Shown here piece after piece: positions 16,363-27,820 of a stretch of 64,000 nucleotides of DNA. This stretch comes from an uncultured Hyphomicrobiales bacterium (lineage in GTDB: Bacteria > Pseudomonadota > Alphaproteobacteria > Rhizobiales > Devosiaceae), in NCBI GenBank assembly GCA_903842455.1, contig CAIMLX010000238.1, positions 1 through 64,000 of the forward strand, written 5' to 3'. Made by a program: the position numbers and the translations under genes. The notes under the pieces were generated by a model. That model saw only the letters and a list, made by a program, of their open reading frames with translations. It had not been told where the DNA came from and made no database searches. The first letter of the stretch is position 1, and every line of letters begins with the position of its first letter.

Positions 16363-16734
16363 TCAGTGCTTCACCAACTCGTCCTTGGTGACGTTCAGCA
16401 TGAGCCCGTCAGCCGATACCGACGCGATCTGCTCCGGCGTTACATAGCGATCGGCTGCGAACAGGCCGTTGGCGTCGATGCGGACAAAACCCTGCAGCAA
16501 CAGGCGCTGCCGGATTTCCTCGGGCAGGTCGTCGTCGCCGAAGACGTCGGCAATCGCATCGACCACCGAGCGGTCGCGATTGTCGAGGGTGTTGGGCGCG
16601 GCGGCCTCGACCTCGGGCGTTGCCGGATTGTCGTCGCCGAACTGCACGTACTCGACCTTGCCGATCTCGTGGCGCTCGCGGTCGAACACCTTCATGCCTT
16701 CAGCGATCGAGCGAAGGTTGGTTGCGGTCTGCAT
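16363..16734 (-). CDS. DUF2171/PRC-barrel-like stress protein
   Basis: The 123-residue soluble protein opens with a PRC-barrel-like motif (IAEGMKVFDRERHEIGKVEYVQFGD). It then has an acidic helical part (NRDRSVVDAIADVFGDDDLPEEIRQRLLLQGFVRID) and a second strand pair (FAADRYVTPEQIASV...LNVTKDELVKH). Related proteins are common in alphaproteobacteria, often with stress functions, but no activity is known. It lies 78 bases after ccmG on the same strand. Confidence 0.7.
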   Translation of the reverse strand: MQTATNLRSIAEGMKVFDRERHEIGKVEYVQFGDDNPATPEVEAAAPNTLDNRDRSVVDAIADVFGDDDLPEEIRQRLLLQGFVRIDANGLFAADRYVTPEQIASVSADGLMLNVTKDELVKH

Positions 16735-16812
16735 GGAAAATCTCCTCTGGCTGGCCGCCGGGTGCGGCGCTTGGAGGAGGGAATGGCCGTCGGGGCCGCT
16801 GGTTCCGACGAA

Positions 16813-17355
16813 CTAGGAGGCCTTGGCCCGCTCCACCGCCCGCAGCACGTCGTCGCGCAGCGTTTCGGGCGTCATCGGCCCCACATGCTTGTAGGTGACG
16901 ACGCCCGCCGCGTTGACCACGAACGTCTCCGGCACGCCATAAACGCCCCAGTCGATCGACACACGGTTGTCGGTGTCGCCGCCGATGCGGTCATAGGGGT
17001 TGCCCAGCTCGGTGAGGAACTTCACCGCGTTGTCGGCCTGGTCGCGCTGGTTGATACCGAACAGGCGCACACCAGACTCGGCCTTCAGCACTTCGAGCAG
17101 CGGATGCTCGTCGCGGCAGGGCACGCACCAGCTGGCAAACACGTTGACCACCGTCACTTCGCCCGCGAGCGAAGCCGTATCGAAGCCCTCCACCCCGGTG
17201 CCGGCCACGGCGGGCAGCGTGAAAACAGGCGCCGGCTTGTCGATCAGCACCGAGCGCACCAGCGAGGTGTCGCGCCCCATCTGGGTGGCGAACACGGCGA
17301 TCAGCCCGACCAGCAGGACGAGCGGCAGCAGGGCGAGCAGGAAACGGGGCTTCAC
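16813..17355 (-). CDS. ccmG: Thiol:disulfide interchange protein of cytochrome c maturation (CcmG/DsbE)
   Basis: CcmG is a membrane-anchored thioredoxin-like reductant that keeps apocytochrome haem-binding cysteines reduced. The 180-residue protein has one N-terminal membrane segment (about 4-24) and the active site ASWCVPCRDEHP (C77, C80), followed by YGVPETFVVN with the cis-proline. GTG 17355 is the likely start since it overlaps the ccmD stop; the open frame continues upstream in ccmD. Confidence 0.93.
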   Translation of the reverse strand: MKPRFLLALLPLVLLVGLIAVFATQMGRDTSLVRSVLIDKPAPVFTLPAVAGTGVEGFDTASLAGEVTVVNVFASWCVPCRDEHPLLEVLKAESGVRLFGINQRDQADNAVKFLTELGNPYDRIGGDTDNRVSIDWGVYGVPETFVVNAAGVVTYKHVGPMTPETLRDDVLRAVERAKAS

Positions 17356-17519
17356 GGCGTCGGGGCTCCGGCGGAACGGCGGCGCACGCCGGCCTTCTCG
17401 AGTTCGGCAAGGCGCTGCTTCACCCTGAGCGAATCCCACACGACCAGCGCGATCATGCCGAAGGTGACGATGCCGACCCCGACATAGGACCAGAGGATGA
17501 AGAGCTGGTGGTCGGTCAT
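17352..17519 (-). CDS. ccmD: Haem exporter protein CcmD
   Basis: This 55-residue single-span membrane protein (hydrophobic stretch about 7-27, then SLRVKQRLAELE) matches CcmD, which helps release holo-CcmE from the CcmABC complex. It starts four bases inside the end of ccmC (ATGA overlap) and its stop overlaps the ccmG GTG. Confidence 0.88.
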   Translation of the reverse strand: MTDHQLFILWSYVGVGIVTFGMIALVVWDSLRVKQRLAELEKAGVRRRSAGAPTP

Positions 17520-18277
17520 CGCGTCGCTCCGATCGCGGCCTGGCGGCTCATGCTGTCGGCCCGGCGGCGCAGGATCTCGGTCCGCATGCGGACGAGGCCG
17601 AGCAGGATGCCCAGCAGGGTGAAAGCCAGCATCATCACCAGCAGCGGCGTCAGCAGCGAGGCCGGCATGCGCGGCCCGTCGGCGGTAAAGACGCTCGCCG
17701 GCTGGTGCAGGGTGTTCCACCAGTCCACCGAAAACTTGATGATCGGGATGTTGATGCCGCCGATCAGGGTGACGATGGCAACGATGCGCCCTGCCTTGAT
17801 CTGATCATCGAAGGCGCGCCACAGCGCGATGATGCCGAGGTAGATCAGCAGCAGCACCAGCGTCGAGGTCATGCGCCCGTCCCACTCCCAGAACGTGCCC
17901 CAGGTCGGCCGGCCCCACAGCGCGCCGGTATAGAGCGCCAGCGCCGTGAAGGCGGCGCCAAGCGGCGCAGCGGCCTTGTTGGCCACATCAGCCAGCGGAT
18001 GGCGCCAGACCAGCGAGCCGAGCGCCGCCGCAAACATCACCCCATAGACGAACTGGCTGAGCCAGGCGTTCGGCACGTGCACGTACATGACGCGCACCAT
18101 GTCGCCCATCTGGTAGTCCTCGGGCGAATTGAGGAAGGCGAACCACAGCCCCACCGCAAAGCTGATCGCCGTCGCCACGGCCAGCGGCCAGACGAGGAAG
18201 CGGGTCCAGTTCAGGAAGTGCCCCGGATGCGCCAGGCGGCTGAACCAGTTGGGCTGTTTGGTGGCTGTTGCGCTCAT
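17516..18277 (-). CDS. ccmC: Haem exporter/ligase protein CcmC
   Basis: CcmC attaches haem to CcmE in the periplasm. The 253-residue protein has six membrane helices and the WWD-type tryptophan-rich motif WGRPTWGTFWEWDGRMTS, together with periplasmic His in VMYVHVPNAW and NTLHQPAS. It lies between ccmB (11 bases upstream) and ccmD (overlap). Confidence 0.95.
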   Translation of the reverse strand: MSATATKQPNWFSRLAHPGHFLNWTRFLVWPLAVATAISFAVGLWFAFLNSPEDYQMGDMVRVMYVHVPNAWLSQFVYGVMFAAALGSLVWRHPLADVANKAAAPLGAAFTALALYTGALWGRPTWGTFWEWDGRMTSTLVLLLIYLGIIALWRAFDDQIKAGRIVAIVTLIGGINIPIIKFSVDWWNTLHQPASVFTADGPRMPASLLTPLLVMMLAFTLLGILLGLVRMRTEILRRRADSMSRQAAIGATR

Positions 18278-18288
18278 GGATCTCGGCT

Positions 18289-18942
18289 CTATTCCCCGGC
18301 CGCGCGCAAGGCAAGCGCCGCCAGAAAAGGTGAGAAGGCCGTCACGACGAGGCTGAGCGCAAGGAGAAACAGTGTCGCGCCGCCCCCGGCCAGCGGGTCC
18401 ATCATCCCGACCCCGAAAATCATCACCGGAATGGCCAGCGGCAGGATCAGCACCGGCGCGACGAGCCCGCCACGGCGCAGCCCCACCGTCACCGCCGCGC
18501 CGAGCGCGCCGAAGGCGGTCAGCGCCGGTGTGCCGATCAGCAGCGCCAGCGCCGTGCGGGCCAACTGGTCCATAGACATGTTGAGCAGCAGCGCCAGGAT
18601 CGGCGTCGCCAGCAGCAGCGGCACCGCGGTGACCAGCCAGTGGGCGATCAGCCTGCCGAACACGATGGCCTCGAGCGGCAGCACCGAATGGCGCAACAGG
18701 ACCAGCGACCCGTCCTCGTCATCGGCCCTGAACAGCCGGTCGAGCCCGAGCAGTGTAGAGAGAAACGCCGCGATCCAGACGATGCCCGGCGACAGCCGGG
18801 TCAGCATCGGCCGGTCGGGCCCGATGGCGAACGGCACGATCACCCCGACCATGACGAAGAACAGCACCAGCACCATCGCCTCGCCGCCGGCCCGGAAGGC
18901 GAGCTTCAACTCGCGGGCGAGAAGGGCGGAAAACGCCGTCAT
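18289..18942 (-). CDS. ccmB: Haem ABC exporter membrane subunit CcmB
   Basis: The 217-residue protein has six membrane segments and family sequences ARELKLAFRAGGEAM near the N-terminus and DDEDGSLVLLRHSVLPLEAIVFGR. Partner of the CcmA ATPase and CcmC. Its ATG overlaps the ccmA stop by four bases. Confidence 0.95.
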   Translation of the reverse strand: MTAFSALLARELKLAFRAGGEAMVLVLFFVMVGVIVPFAIGPDRPMLTRLSPGIVWIAAFLSTLLGLDRLFRADDEDGSLVLLRHSVLPLEAIVFGRLIAHWLVTAVPLLLATPILALLLNMSMDQLARTALALLIGTPALTAFGALGAAVTVGLRRGGLVAPVLILPLAIPVMIFGVGMMDPLAGGGATLFLLALSLVVTAFSPFLAALALRAAGE

Positions 18943-19556
18943 GCCAGCACCAACGTGGCGATGCCGGCCGGATCGGCGAGCGGCAGGTCGTGGTGGGTGG
19001 CGACAACAGCCATCCCGCCGCTCGCCCGATGGCCGTCGATCAGTTGCCCGAGCAGCGCTTCGCCGGCCGCATCGAGCGCCGCGCTCGGCTCGTCGAGCAG
19101 CCAGAGCGGTCGCGGCGACACCAGCAGCCGCGCCAGCGACAGGCGGCGAAGCTGCCCCGAACTGAGGTAGCCGGCTTCGAGGCCCGCGAGCGTGCCGATG
19201 CCGACGCGCTCCAGCGCGTCCTCGATCGACACCTCGCCCGCCCCATACATATCGCGCCAGAACCGCAGGTTCTCGGCGACACCCAGCCGGCCCTTCAGCC
19301 CGCTCTGGTAGTTGAGGAGGTGCAGCGCCACGGGCTCGATGCCCTCCACCGTGCCCGCCTCGGCCCGCACGATGCCCGCCAGCGTCATCAGCAGCGTCGA
19401 CTTGCCGACGCCATTGGCGCCGCGCACCAGCAGCACGCCGCCCGGCGCGAGGTCGAAATCCAGCGCCTCGAACAGCAGCCGCTCGCCGCGGCGCACGGCA
19501 AGGCCGCGCACACGGATAAAAGCGGCGGCACTGGCTTCCGGCTCACTCATGTTCAC
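18939..19556 (-). CDS. ccmA: Haem ABC exporter ATP-binding subunit CcmA
   Basis: The 205-residue ABC ATPase has Walker [13 protein letters not shown], the ABC signature [15 protein letters not shown], Walker [13 protein letters not shown] and a switch His in [10 protein letters not shown]. It heads the ccmABCDG run. ATP hydrolysis is used to release holo-CcmE rather than to export haem. ATG 19556 or 19550 are both possible. ccmE, ccmF and ccmH are not in this window. Confidence 0.95.
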   Translation of the reverse strand: MNMSEPEASAAAFIRVRGLAVRRGERLLFEALDFDLAPGGVLLVRGANGVGKSTLLMTLAGIVRAEAGTVEGIEPVALHLLNYQSGLKGRLGVAENLRFWRDMYGAGEVSIEDALERVGIGTLAGLEAGYLSSGQLRRLSLARLLVSPRPLWLLDEPSAALDAAGEALLGQLIDGHRASGGMAVVATHHDLPLADPAGIATLVLA

Positions 19557-19740
19557 TCATGCCGACATGCCTAAAGAAACCAAGTCCGTACTGGCAAGCG
19601 TCATCGTGTTTGACTATAAGCGCCTTCACAGATTGGAATGTTTCCAGTCAACCCATATTGCCCCCCGGTCCAACGGGACTTTCCGGTCCCGCGTCAGGGC
19701 CGTGGCGGCGCCTTGCAACACCAAGCGCGAAGGCTCGCCC

Positions 19741-22506
<2,766 letters not shown>

Positions 22507-22512
22507 GCGACT

Positions 22513-22526
22513 GATTCACGTGAAGC
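22513..22526. other. Intergenic palindrome GATTCACGTGAA, copy 1
   Basis: GATTCACGTGAAGC lies seven bases after the acnA stop and just before its terminator. Three further copies occur at 37098, 43000 and 55772, all intergenic. The core resembles a parS/E-box CACGTG palindrome. Confidence 0.6.
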
Positions 22527-22530
22527 AAAT

Positions 22531-22562
22531 GGGCTGGCCGCAAGGCCGGCCCTTTTTCTTTC
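22531..22562 (+). terminator. Rho-independent terminator of acnA
   Basis: GGGCTGGCC and GGCCGGCCC around a GCAA tetraloop form a stem followed by TTTTTCTTT, 25 bases after the stop codon. Confidence 0.9.
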
Positions 22563-22599
22563 CGGGCGCTGCCCCCTGGCCGCACCCTCGCCACACCAC

Positions 22600-22703
22600 T
22601 GTCACACCGGCGCAGGCCGGGGCCCATCCTGATGCGTCGCAAGCTCGGTGCCCGTGCGCCATCCGCTCAAGCTGGATCCCGGCCTGCGCCGGAATGACAG
22701 GGG
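22600..22703. repeat. Inverted repeat pair (GGCGCAGGCCGGG type)
   Basis: TGTCACACCGGCGCAGGCCGGG at 22600-22621 is mirrored by CCCGGCCTGCGCCGGAATGACA at 22678-22699, separated by about 55 bases. This is a common interspersed palindrome style in alphaproteobacterial chromosomes. Its arms begin with TGTCA as in the 16242 element. Bases 22507-22815 hold only this, the palindrome, the terminator and the padR operators. Confidence 0.75.
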
Positions 22704-22730
22704 TTCAAAACTCGTGGGCGAGTTGATCCC

Positions 22731-22804
22731 AAGATATATCTTACACCCTATCTTGAACTCACCCCTCCCGAGATACATCTTACCCCTATCGTAAGATATA
22801 TCTT
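22731..22804 (+). promoter_or_regulatory. Triple palindromic operator of the padR-type gene
   Basis: AAGATATATCTT occurs exactly at 22731-22742 and 22793-22804, and as GAGATACATCTT at 22770-22781. The third copy ends one base before the GGAG ribosome-binding site of the PadR gene. AT-rich dyads of this kind suit the winged helix of a PadR dimer, so autorepression is likely. Confidence 0.75.
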
Positions 22805-22815
22805 GGAGCACGCAC

Positions 22816-23640
22816 ATGCATCATCATGATCACCGGTGGGACCGCAACTGGCGTCGCATGGAGGCGATGGCGCGGCGCGGCTTCCGCAATTTCGGCGGCA
22901 ACTTCAACTTCAACATGGGTGGTCAGGGCGGCCCCGGCCAGGGGGGTGGCAATGACTGGGGCGGCAATTTCCGCATCGGCCGCATGCTGGCCTCGGGCGA
23001 CCTGCGCCTCGTCGCGCTCTACCTGATCGAGCAGCAGCCGCGCCACGGCTATGACCTGATCAAGGCGGTCGAAGAGAAGTCGCACCACATCTATTCGCCG
23101 AGCCCCGGCATCGTCTATCCGGCGCTCACCTTCCTCGAGGAGGCGGGCTACGTCACCTCGGCGATCGACGGCAACAAGAAGCTCTACACCATCACCGACG
23201 AGGGCCGCACGCACCTGGCCGACAACCGCGAGGCCATCGAATCCACCCTCGATTTCCTCGGCAAGGCCGGGGCTCGGATGGAAGAGTGGCGCAAGCAGTG
23301 GCAGTCGGGCAACTTCCCGTTCTCCGAGGAGCAGCGCGAGCAGTTTCGCGACGGCTGGCCGTTCGGGGGTCGTGGCGAGCAGCATCCCCACGCCCCCGGT
23401 GAGCAGGGTGGACCGCACCATCACCACGGCCCGGGCGATGTCGGTCCGCGCCCCGACCGCGACATCGATGACGTCGCCCCCGAGGTCACCGATGCCCGCA
23501 AGGCGCTGAAGAAGGCGATCAAGGAAGCAGTCCGCCGCGGCCCCGAGGAAGAAATCCGCGTCGCCGAAATCCTCCGCCGCGCCGCGCAGGAAATCCGCTC
23601 CGGCCTCAGGGAAGACACCACCGAAGTCGATCTCGGCTAG
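22816..23640 (+). CDS. PadR-family transcription regulator, His/Gly-rich
   Basis: The 274-residue protein has a PadR winged-helix domain at about residues 57-130 (LIEQQPRHGYDLIKAVEEK...YSPSPGIVYPALTFLEEAGYV). The first 55 residues are unusual, with HHHDH at the start and a Gly/Asn-rich FGGNFNFNMGGQGGPGQGGG stretch. Residues about 195-220 are His-rich (EQHPHAPGEQGGPHHHHGPG). The C-terminus is helical and may serve dimerisation. The His clusters suggest a metal-responsive regulator (inference). GGAG precedes ATG. No obvious target gene is adjacent, so it may regulate itself and remote genes. Confidence 0.88.
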   Translation: MHHHDHRWDRNWRRMEAMARRGFRNFGGNFNFNMGGQGGPGQGGGNDWGGNFRIGRMLASGDLRLVALYLIEQQPRHGYDLIKAVEEKSHHIYSPSPGIVYPALTFLEEAGYVTSAIDGNKKLYTITDEGRTHLADNREAIESTLDFLGKAGARMEEWRKQWQSGNFPFSEEQREQFRDGWPFGGRGEQHPHAPGEQGGPHHHHGPGDVGPRPDRDIDDVAPEVTDARKALKKAIKEAVRRGPEEEIRVAEILRRAAQEIRSGLREDTTEVDLG

Positions 23641-23664
23641 GGTCGATCACTCCAATGACCAATC

Positions 23665-23692
23665 CGCCCCGGTCGCAAGGCCGGGGCGTTTT
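23665..23692 (+). terminator. Rho-independent terminator of the padR gene
   Basis: CGCCCCGG and CCGGGGCG around TCGCAAGG form a stem followed by TTTTGATTT. Confidence 0.88.
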
Positions 23693-23751
23693 GATTTACG
23701 GCAGCCGGCGAAACGGCTTAAGCATGGGGCGTGGCGAGGAGAACGGCCGAC

Positions 23752-26613
23752 GTGAACGACATGCTTCCCATCCGGGGTGACCGCGCAAAGGCAGCCGCCG
23801 GCGTCGTGGCCCGCCTCACCGGCGTGATCCGCAAGGATCGGCTGATGACCGACCCGGTGATGACCTACGCCTATTCGGGCGATGCCAGCCACTACCGGCT
23901 GGAGCCCGCCGTGGTGGTGATCGTCAACACCGAGGACGAAGTGCGCGCCGTCATCGCCGCCGCCCGCGCCGAGGGACTCCCCCTCACCTTCCGCGCCGCC
24001 GGCACCTCGCTCTCGGGCCAGGCCATCACCGATGGGGTGCTCGCCGTGCTCGGCGACGGCTGGCGCAGGCTCGTGGTGCACGAAGGCGCTGAGCACGTCA
24101 CGCTCGGCCCCGCCAACATCGTCGCCAACGTCAACAAGGCGCTAAAACCCTTCAACCGCAAGATCGGACCGGACCCGGCGAGCCAGGCCACCTGCAAGAT
24201 CGGCGGGGTGGTGAACAACAACTCGTCGGGCATGTGCTGCGGCGTTGCCTACAACACCTACCACACCATGACCCGTCTCCGGGTCATGCTGGTCGATGGC
24301 ACGGTGCTCGATTCCGGCGACCCGCAGTCAGTGGCAGAATTTCGTGGCCTACACGCCGAACTTCTGCAGCAGATCACCGATCTGCACCACGAAGTGATGG
24401 CGGATTCCGAGCTCGTGGCGCTGATCCGCGAGAAGTACCGGATCAAGAATACCGTCGGCTACTCGATCAATGCACTGATCGATTTCCACGACCCCATCGA
24501 CATCCTGATCCACCTGATCGTCGGCTCCGAGGGCACGCTCGGCTTCGTTTCCGAGGTGACCTACCGCACTATCCCCGAGCACCCGCACAAGGTGACGGCG
24601 CTCGTCCCCTTCCCCGATCCGCACTCCTGCGGCCGCGCCATCACCCGCCTCGCCAATGGCGGGGTGCAGCAGACGCACGGCGTAACCTCGGCGGAATACC
24701 TCGAGCGCCGGGCGCTGCAAGCCGTGGCACACCTGCCTGTTATGAAGGCATACGAACGGTTCTTCACCGAGAGTTCACCCGCCATGCTGGTGGATGTGTC
24801 GGCGGAGAATCCCGAGGAGCTGGCGAAGGAAATCGCCATCGCCACCGCGATCCTCGCCGAGGAGGGCGGCCTCGATATCGACTTCGGCGACGGAGATGGC
24901 GAGCGCGCGCATCAGCTCTGGGACATGCGAAAAGGCTTCATCCCGATGTTCGGGGCCACCCGGCCCAAGGGCACGACGATGCTGACCGAGGACGTCGCCG
25001 GCCCGGTGGAACGGCTCGCCGACTTCGTCATCGACATGCGCAAGCTCCTGGACGAGTATGGTTATTATGACGGCGTACTGTTCGGCCACGCCCTCGCCGG
25101 CAACCTACACTTCCAGATGGCGGCGGATTTCGGCAACCCCGAGGAAGTCGACCGCTTCGACCGTTTCTCGGTGGCGCTGGGCGAACTGGTATCGGTGCAG
25201 TATGGCGGCTCGCTGAAGGCCGAACACGGCACCGGGCGGGCCATTGCCAGCTTCGTCGAGCTCGAATGGGGCACCACGGCCTACCGGGTGATGCACCGGA
25301 TCAAGGCGCTGTTCGACCCCGAGGGGCTGCTCAATCCGGGCGTGCTGCTGAACCCCGACCCGCAGGTGCATGTGAGCGACCTGAAGCGCATGCCGCTGGC
25401 CGACCCGGTGGTCGACCTCTGCATCGAGTGCGGCTTCTGCGAGCCGGCCTGCCCCAGCCACCACATGACCCTGAGCCCGCGCCAGCGCATCGTCGTGACG
25501 CGCGAAAAGGCCCGGCTCAAGGCATCGGGCGAGAACCCCGCAAAGCTGGCCGAGATGGAAAAACTGTTCGAGTACGCCGGGCTTGCGACCTGCGCGGCCG
25601 GCAATGTCTGCGCGCTCCGCTGTCCGGTGGGCATCGAGACCGGCACCATGGTGCTGGGAGAACGGGCGCGGCGGCGGACCGATGCCGAGCGGCGCACCGC
25701 GCATCTCGTCGGCAGCCATACCCTGGCGGTGGAGCGCTCGATGAAGCTCGCGGTGGGGGCCAACGCCTTCAGCCGCACCATCATCGGCGATGGCGCGACC
25801 GATGCGCTGGCGAAGTTCGCGCGCGGCATCACCGGCGGAGCGATTCCGCGCGTGTCGCGGGCGCTGCGGCCGGGGCCGGCGTCGCCGAAGGTGGCGGCGA
25901 AGGGCGGCGAGCGCGTGGTGTATTTCCCCAGTTGCGCCACCCGCATGTTCGGCGCCCCGACGCGCGAGAACGGCATGCTGCCCACCACCGACGCCATGGT
26001 GGCGCTGCTGCAGCGCGCCGGCTTCGACCCGGTAGTGCCCGAGCACGCCGACGGCGACTGCTGCGGTCAGCCGTTCGTCTCCAAGGGCTTTCCGGAGGAA
26101 GCCGAGCGGGTCGGCCAAACGGTACGGACCAAGATCGACACGCTGGCCGAGGCCGGCCGCTACAAGGTGGTGACCGACGCCTCGACCTGCGCCAAGCATA
26201 TGAAGGAGCACCCCGGTACCGCGCCGGTGGCGGATTCGGCCGAGTTCCTCCTCGCGCACGTGCTGCCGAAGCTGACCATCGTGAAGAAGGTGCCGGCCGT
26301 GGCCGTGCACCACAACTGCTCGGCCCAGCGGCTGAAGGAGCAGCGGGCGATCAACGCGCTCGCTGCTGCCATCGCCGACAAGGTGGTGGTGCTCGATGCC
26401 ATCAGCTGCTGCGGCTTTGCCGGCGACAAGGGCCTGTTCCTACCCGAGCTGAACGAACACGCCACCCGCTTCGGCAAGGCCCAGATCCCGCCCGACTGCA
26501 CGATGGGCATCTCCACCGTCTCTACCTGCGCCACCGGCCTGACCGAACGCATGGCCATCCCGTTCTTCTCGATCGCCAGCGTGCTGGAGATGGTGAGCGC
26601 GGCGCAAAGGTGA
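23752..26613 (+). CDS. FAD/4Fe-4S dehydrogenase (D-lactate or D-2-hydroxyglutarate dehydrogenase type)
   Basis: The 953-residue fusion oxidises a D-2-hydroxyacid and probably passes electrons to the respiratory chain. An FAD-binding PCMH domain comes first (about 30-260, FRAAGTSLSGQAITDG, IGGVVNNNSSGM). The FAD-oxidase C domain follows (about 270-540, ending EGLLNPGVLLNPD), then two 4Fe-4S motifs (CIECGFCEPACPS; CAAGNVCALRCPVG) and a CCG-domain half with CCGQPF and CCGFAGDKG. Substrate cannot be decided from sequence alone. GTG 23752 is favoured by AGGAG ten bases upstream; GTG 23731 and ATG 23761 are alternatives. Confidence 0.9.
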   Translation: MNDMLPIRGDRAKAAAGVVARLTGVIRKDRLMTDPVMTYAYSGDASHYRLEPAVVVIVNTEDEVRAVIAAARAEGLPLTFRAAGTSLSGQAITDGVLAVLGDGWRRLVVHEGAEHVTLGPANIVANVNKALKPFNRKIGPDPASQATCKIGGVVNNNSSGMCCGVAYNTYHTMTRLRVMLVDGTVLDSGDPQSVAEFRGLHAELLQQITDLHHEVMADSELVALIREKYRIKNTVGYSINALIDFHDPIDILIHLIVGSEGTLGFVSEVTYRTIPEHPHKVTALVPFPDPHSCGRAITRLANGGVQQTHGVTSAEYLERRALQAVAHLPVMKAYERFFTESSPAMLVDVSAENPEELAKEIAIATAILAEEGGLDIDFGDGDGERAHQLWDMRKGFIPMFGATRPKGTTMLTEDVAGPVERLADFVIDMRKLLDEYGYYDGVLFGHALAGNLHFQMAADFGNPEEVDRFDRFSVALGELVSVQYGGSLKAEHGTGRAIASFVELEWGTTAYRVMHRIKALFDPEGLLNPGVLLNPDPQVHVSDLKRMPLADPVVDLCIECGFCEPACPSHHMTLSPRQRIVVTREKARLKASGENPAKLAEMEKLFEYAGLATCAAGNVCALRCPVGIETGTMVLGERARRRTDAERRTAHLVGSHTLAVERSMKLAVGANAFSRTIIGDGATDALAKFARGITGGAIPRVSRALRPGPASPKVAAKGGERVVYFPSCATRMFGAPTRENGMLPTTDAMVALLQRAGFDPVVPEHADGDCCGQPFVSKGFPEEAERVGQTVRTKIDTLAEAGRYKVVTDASTCAKHMKEHPGTAPVADSAEFLLAHVLPKLTIVKKVPAVAVHHNCSAQRLKEQRAINALAAAIADKVVVLDAISCCGFAGDKGLFLPELNEHATRFGKAQIPPDCTMGISTVSTCATGLTERMAIPFFSIASVLEMVSAAQR

Positions 26614-26626
26614 TAGGGCGGCGCAC

Positions 26627-27820
26627 ATGACCGAAGTATTGATCGATAGCCTGGGCCAGCATGGCGATGGCGTAGCCGAAATCGGGCTCGACCGCGTGTT
26701 CGTGCCCTTCACCCTGCCCGGCGAGCGGGTGGAGATATCCCGCGAGGGTGAGCGCGGTACGCTGCTGCGCATCATCGAGCCGAGCGCCGACCGCGCTGAG
26801 CCGATCAGCCCCTATTTCGGCTCCTGCGGCGGCTGTGCGCTGCAGCACATGAACCCTCAGACCTATGCCGCCTTCAAGCGCGGCCTGGTGGTGACGGCGC
26901 TGGCACATGCCGAAGTGGAAACGGTGGTCGAGCCGCTGATCGACGCCACCGGCATCGGGCGTCGGCGGGCCACGCTGCATATGCGGAAGGCCGCCGCCGG
27001 TTACATGCGGGCCAAGTCGCACGAGGTGCTCGATATCGACGCCTGCCCGATCCTCGTGCCGGTACTGTCGCGGAACGCGCCGCGCATCGCCCGGGCGCTG
27101 CATGCGCTGGCCGGCGATGGCGATGTCAGCTTCACCGCCACCGATACCGGCCTCGACATGTCGGTGAAGTCCGAGCGCAAGCTGAAGCCGGCGCAGCTGG
27201 GCGAGTTCGCCCGCACCCACAAGCTGGCGCGCCTGACCTTCAACGGCGATCCGGTTTTCATGGCGCATCCGCCGGCGGTCAAGATGGGGCGCTCGCTGGT
27301 CGAAATCCCGCCCGCCAGCTTCCTGCAGGCCACCGAAGCGGCGGAGGCGACGCTGGCGCGGCTGGTGGTCGAGGGCGTCGGCAAGGCCAAGGCCGTGGCC
27401 GACCTGTTCTCGGGCGTCGGGCCGTTCGCGCTGCGGCTCGCCGAGACCGCCCGCGTCTATGCCGCCGACAACGACCGGCAGGCGATCGCCGCGCTGGTCA
27501 AGGCCTTCAACCACACCCAGGGGCTGAAGCCGGTCGAAGCCAAGGCGCGCGACCTGTTCCGCGACCCTATGGCCCCGATCGAACTCGCGCCCTTCGATGC
27601 CGTGGTGTTCGATCCGCCGCGCGCCGGTGCCGAGGCCCAGTGCCGCGAACTGGCGCGATCCAAGGTGAAGACGGTGGTCGCGGTGTCGTGCGACCCCAAG
27701 ACCTTCGCCCGCGACGCCGCGATCCTGATCGCCGGCGGCTTCCAGCTCGACCGCGTCACCCCCGTAGACCAGTTTGCGTATTCGACCCATGTGGAGGTCG
27801 TGGGGGTATTCAGGCGGTGA
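26627..27820 (+). CDS. TrmA/RlmD-family m5U RNA methyltransferase
   Basis: The 397-residue class I SAM-dependent methyltransferase has a short N-terminal TRAM-like segment, the 4Fe-4S cysteines (FGSCGGCALQHM and later DACPI) and the SAM-binding motif VADLFSGVGPFALRL. The catalytic region VFDPPRAGAEAQC and VAVSCDPKTFARD follows. It likely methylates U747 or U1939 of 23S rRNA or U54 of tRNA; the target is not resolved. Its stop overlaps the selO GTG, suggesting shared translation. Confidence 0.9.
   Translation: MTEVLIDSLGQHGDGVAEIGLDRVFVPFTLPGERVEISREGERGTLLRIIEPSADRAEPISPYFGSCGGCALQHMNPQTYAAFKRGLVVTALAHAEVETVVEPLIDATGIGRRRATLHMRKAAAGYMRAKSHEVLDIDACPILVPVLSRNAPRIARALHALAGDGDVSFTATDTGLDMSVKSERKLKPAQLGEFARTHKLARLTFNGDPVFMAHPPAVKMGRSLVEIPPASFLQATEAAEATLARLVVEGVGKAKAVADLFSGVGPFALRLAETARVYAADNDRQAIAALVKAFNHTQGLKPVEAKARDLFRDPMAPIELAPFDAVVFDPPRAGAEAQCRELARSKVKTVVAVSCDPKTFARDAAILIAGGFQLDRVTPVDQFAYSTHVEVVGVFRR

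Noticed and set aside
17705-19165. Long forward frame opposite ccmC/ccmB/ccmA
   Set aside because: Low-complexity composition and no motif; the ccm genes on the reverse strand fully explain the region.
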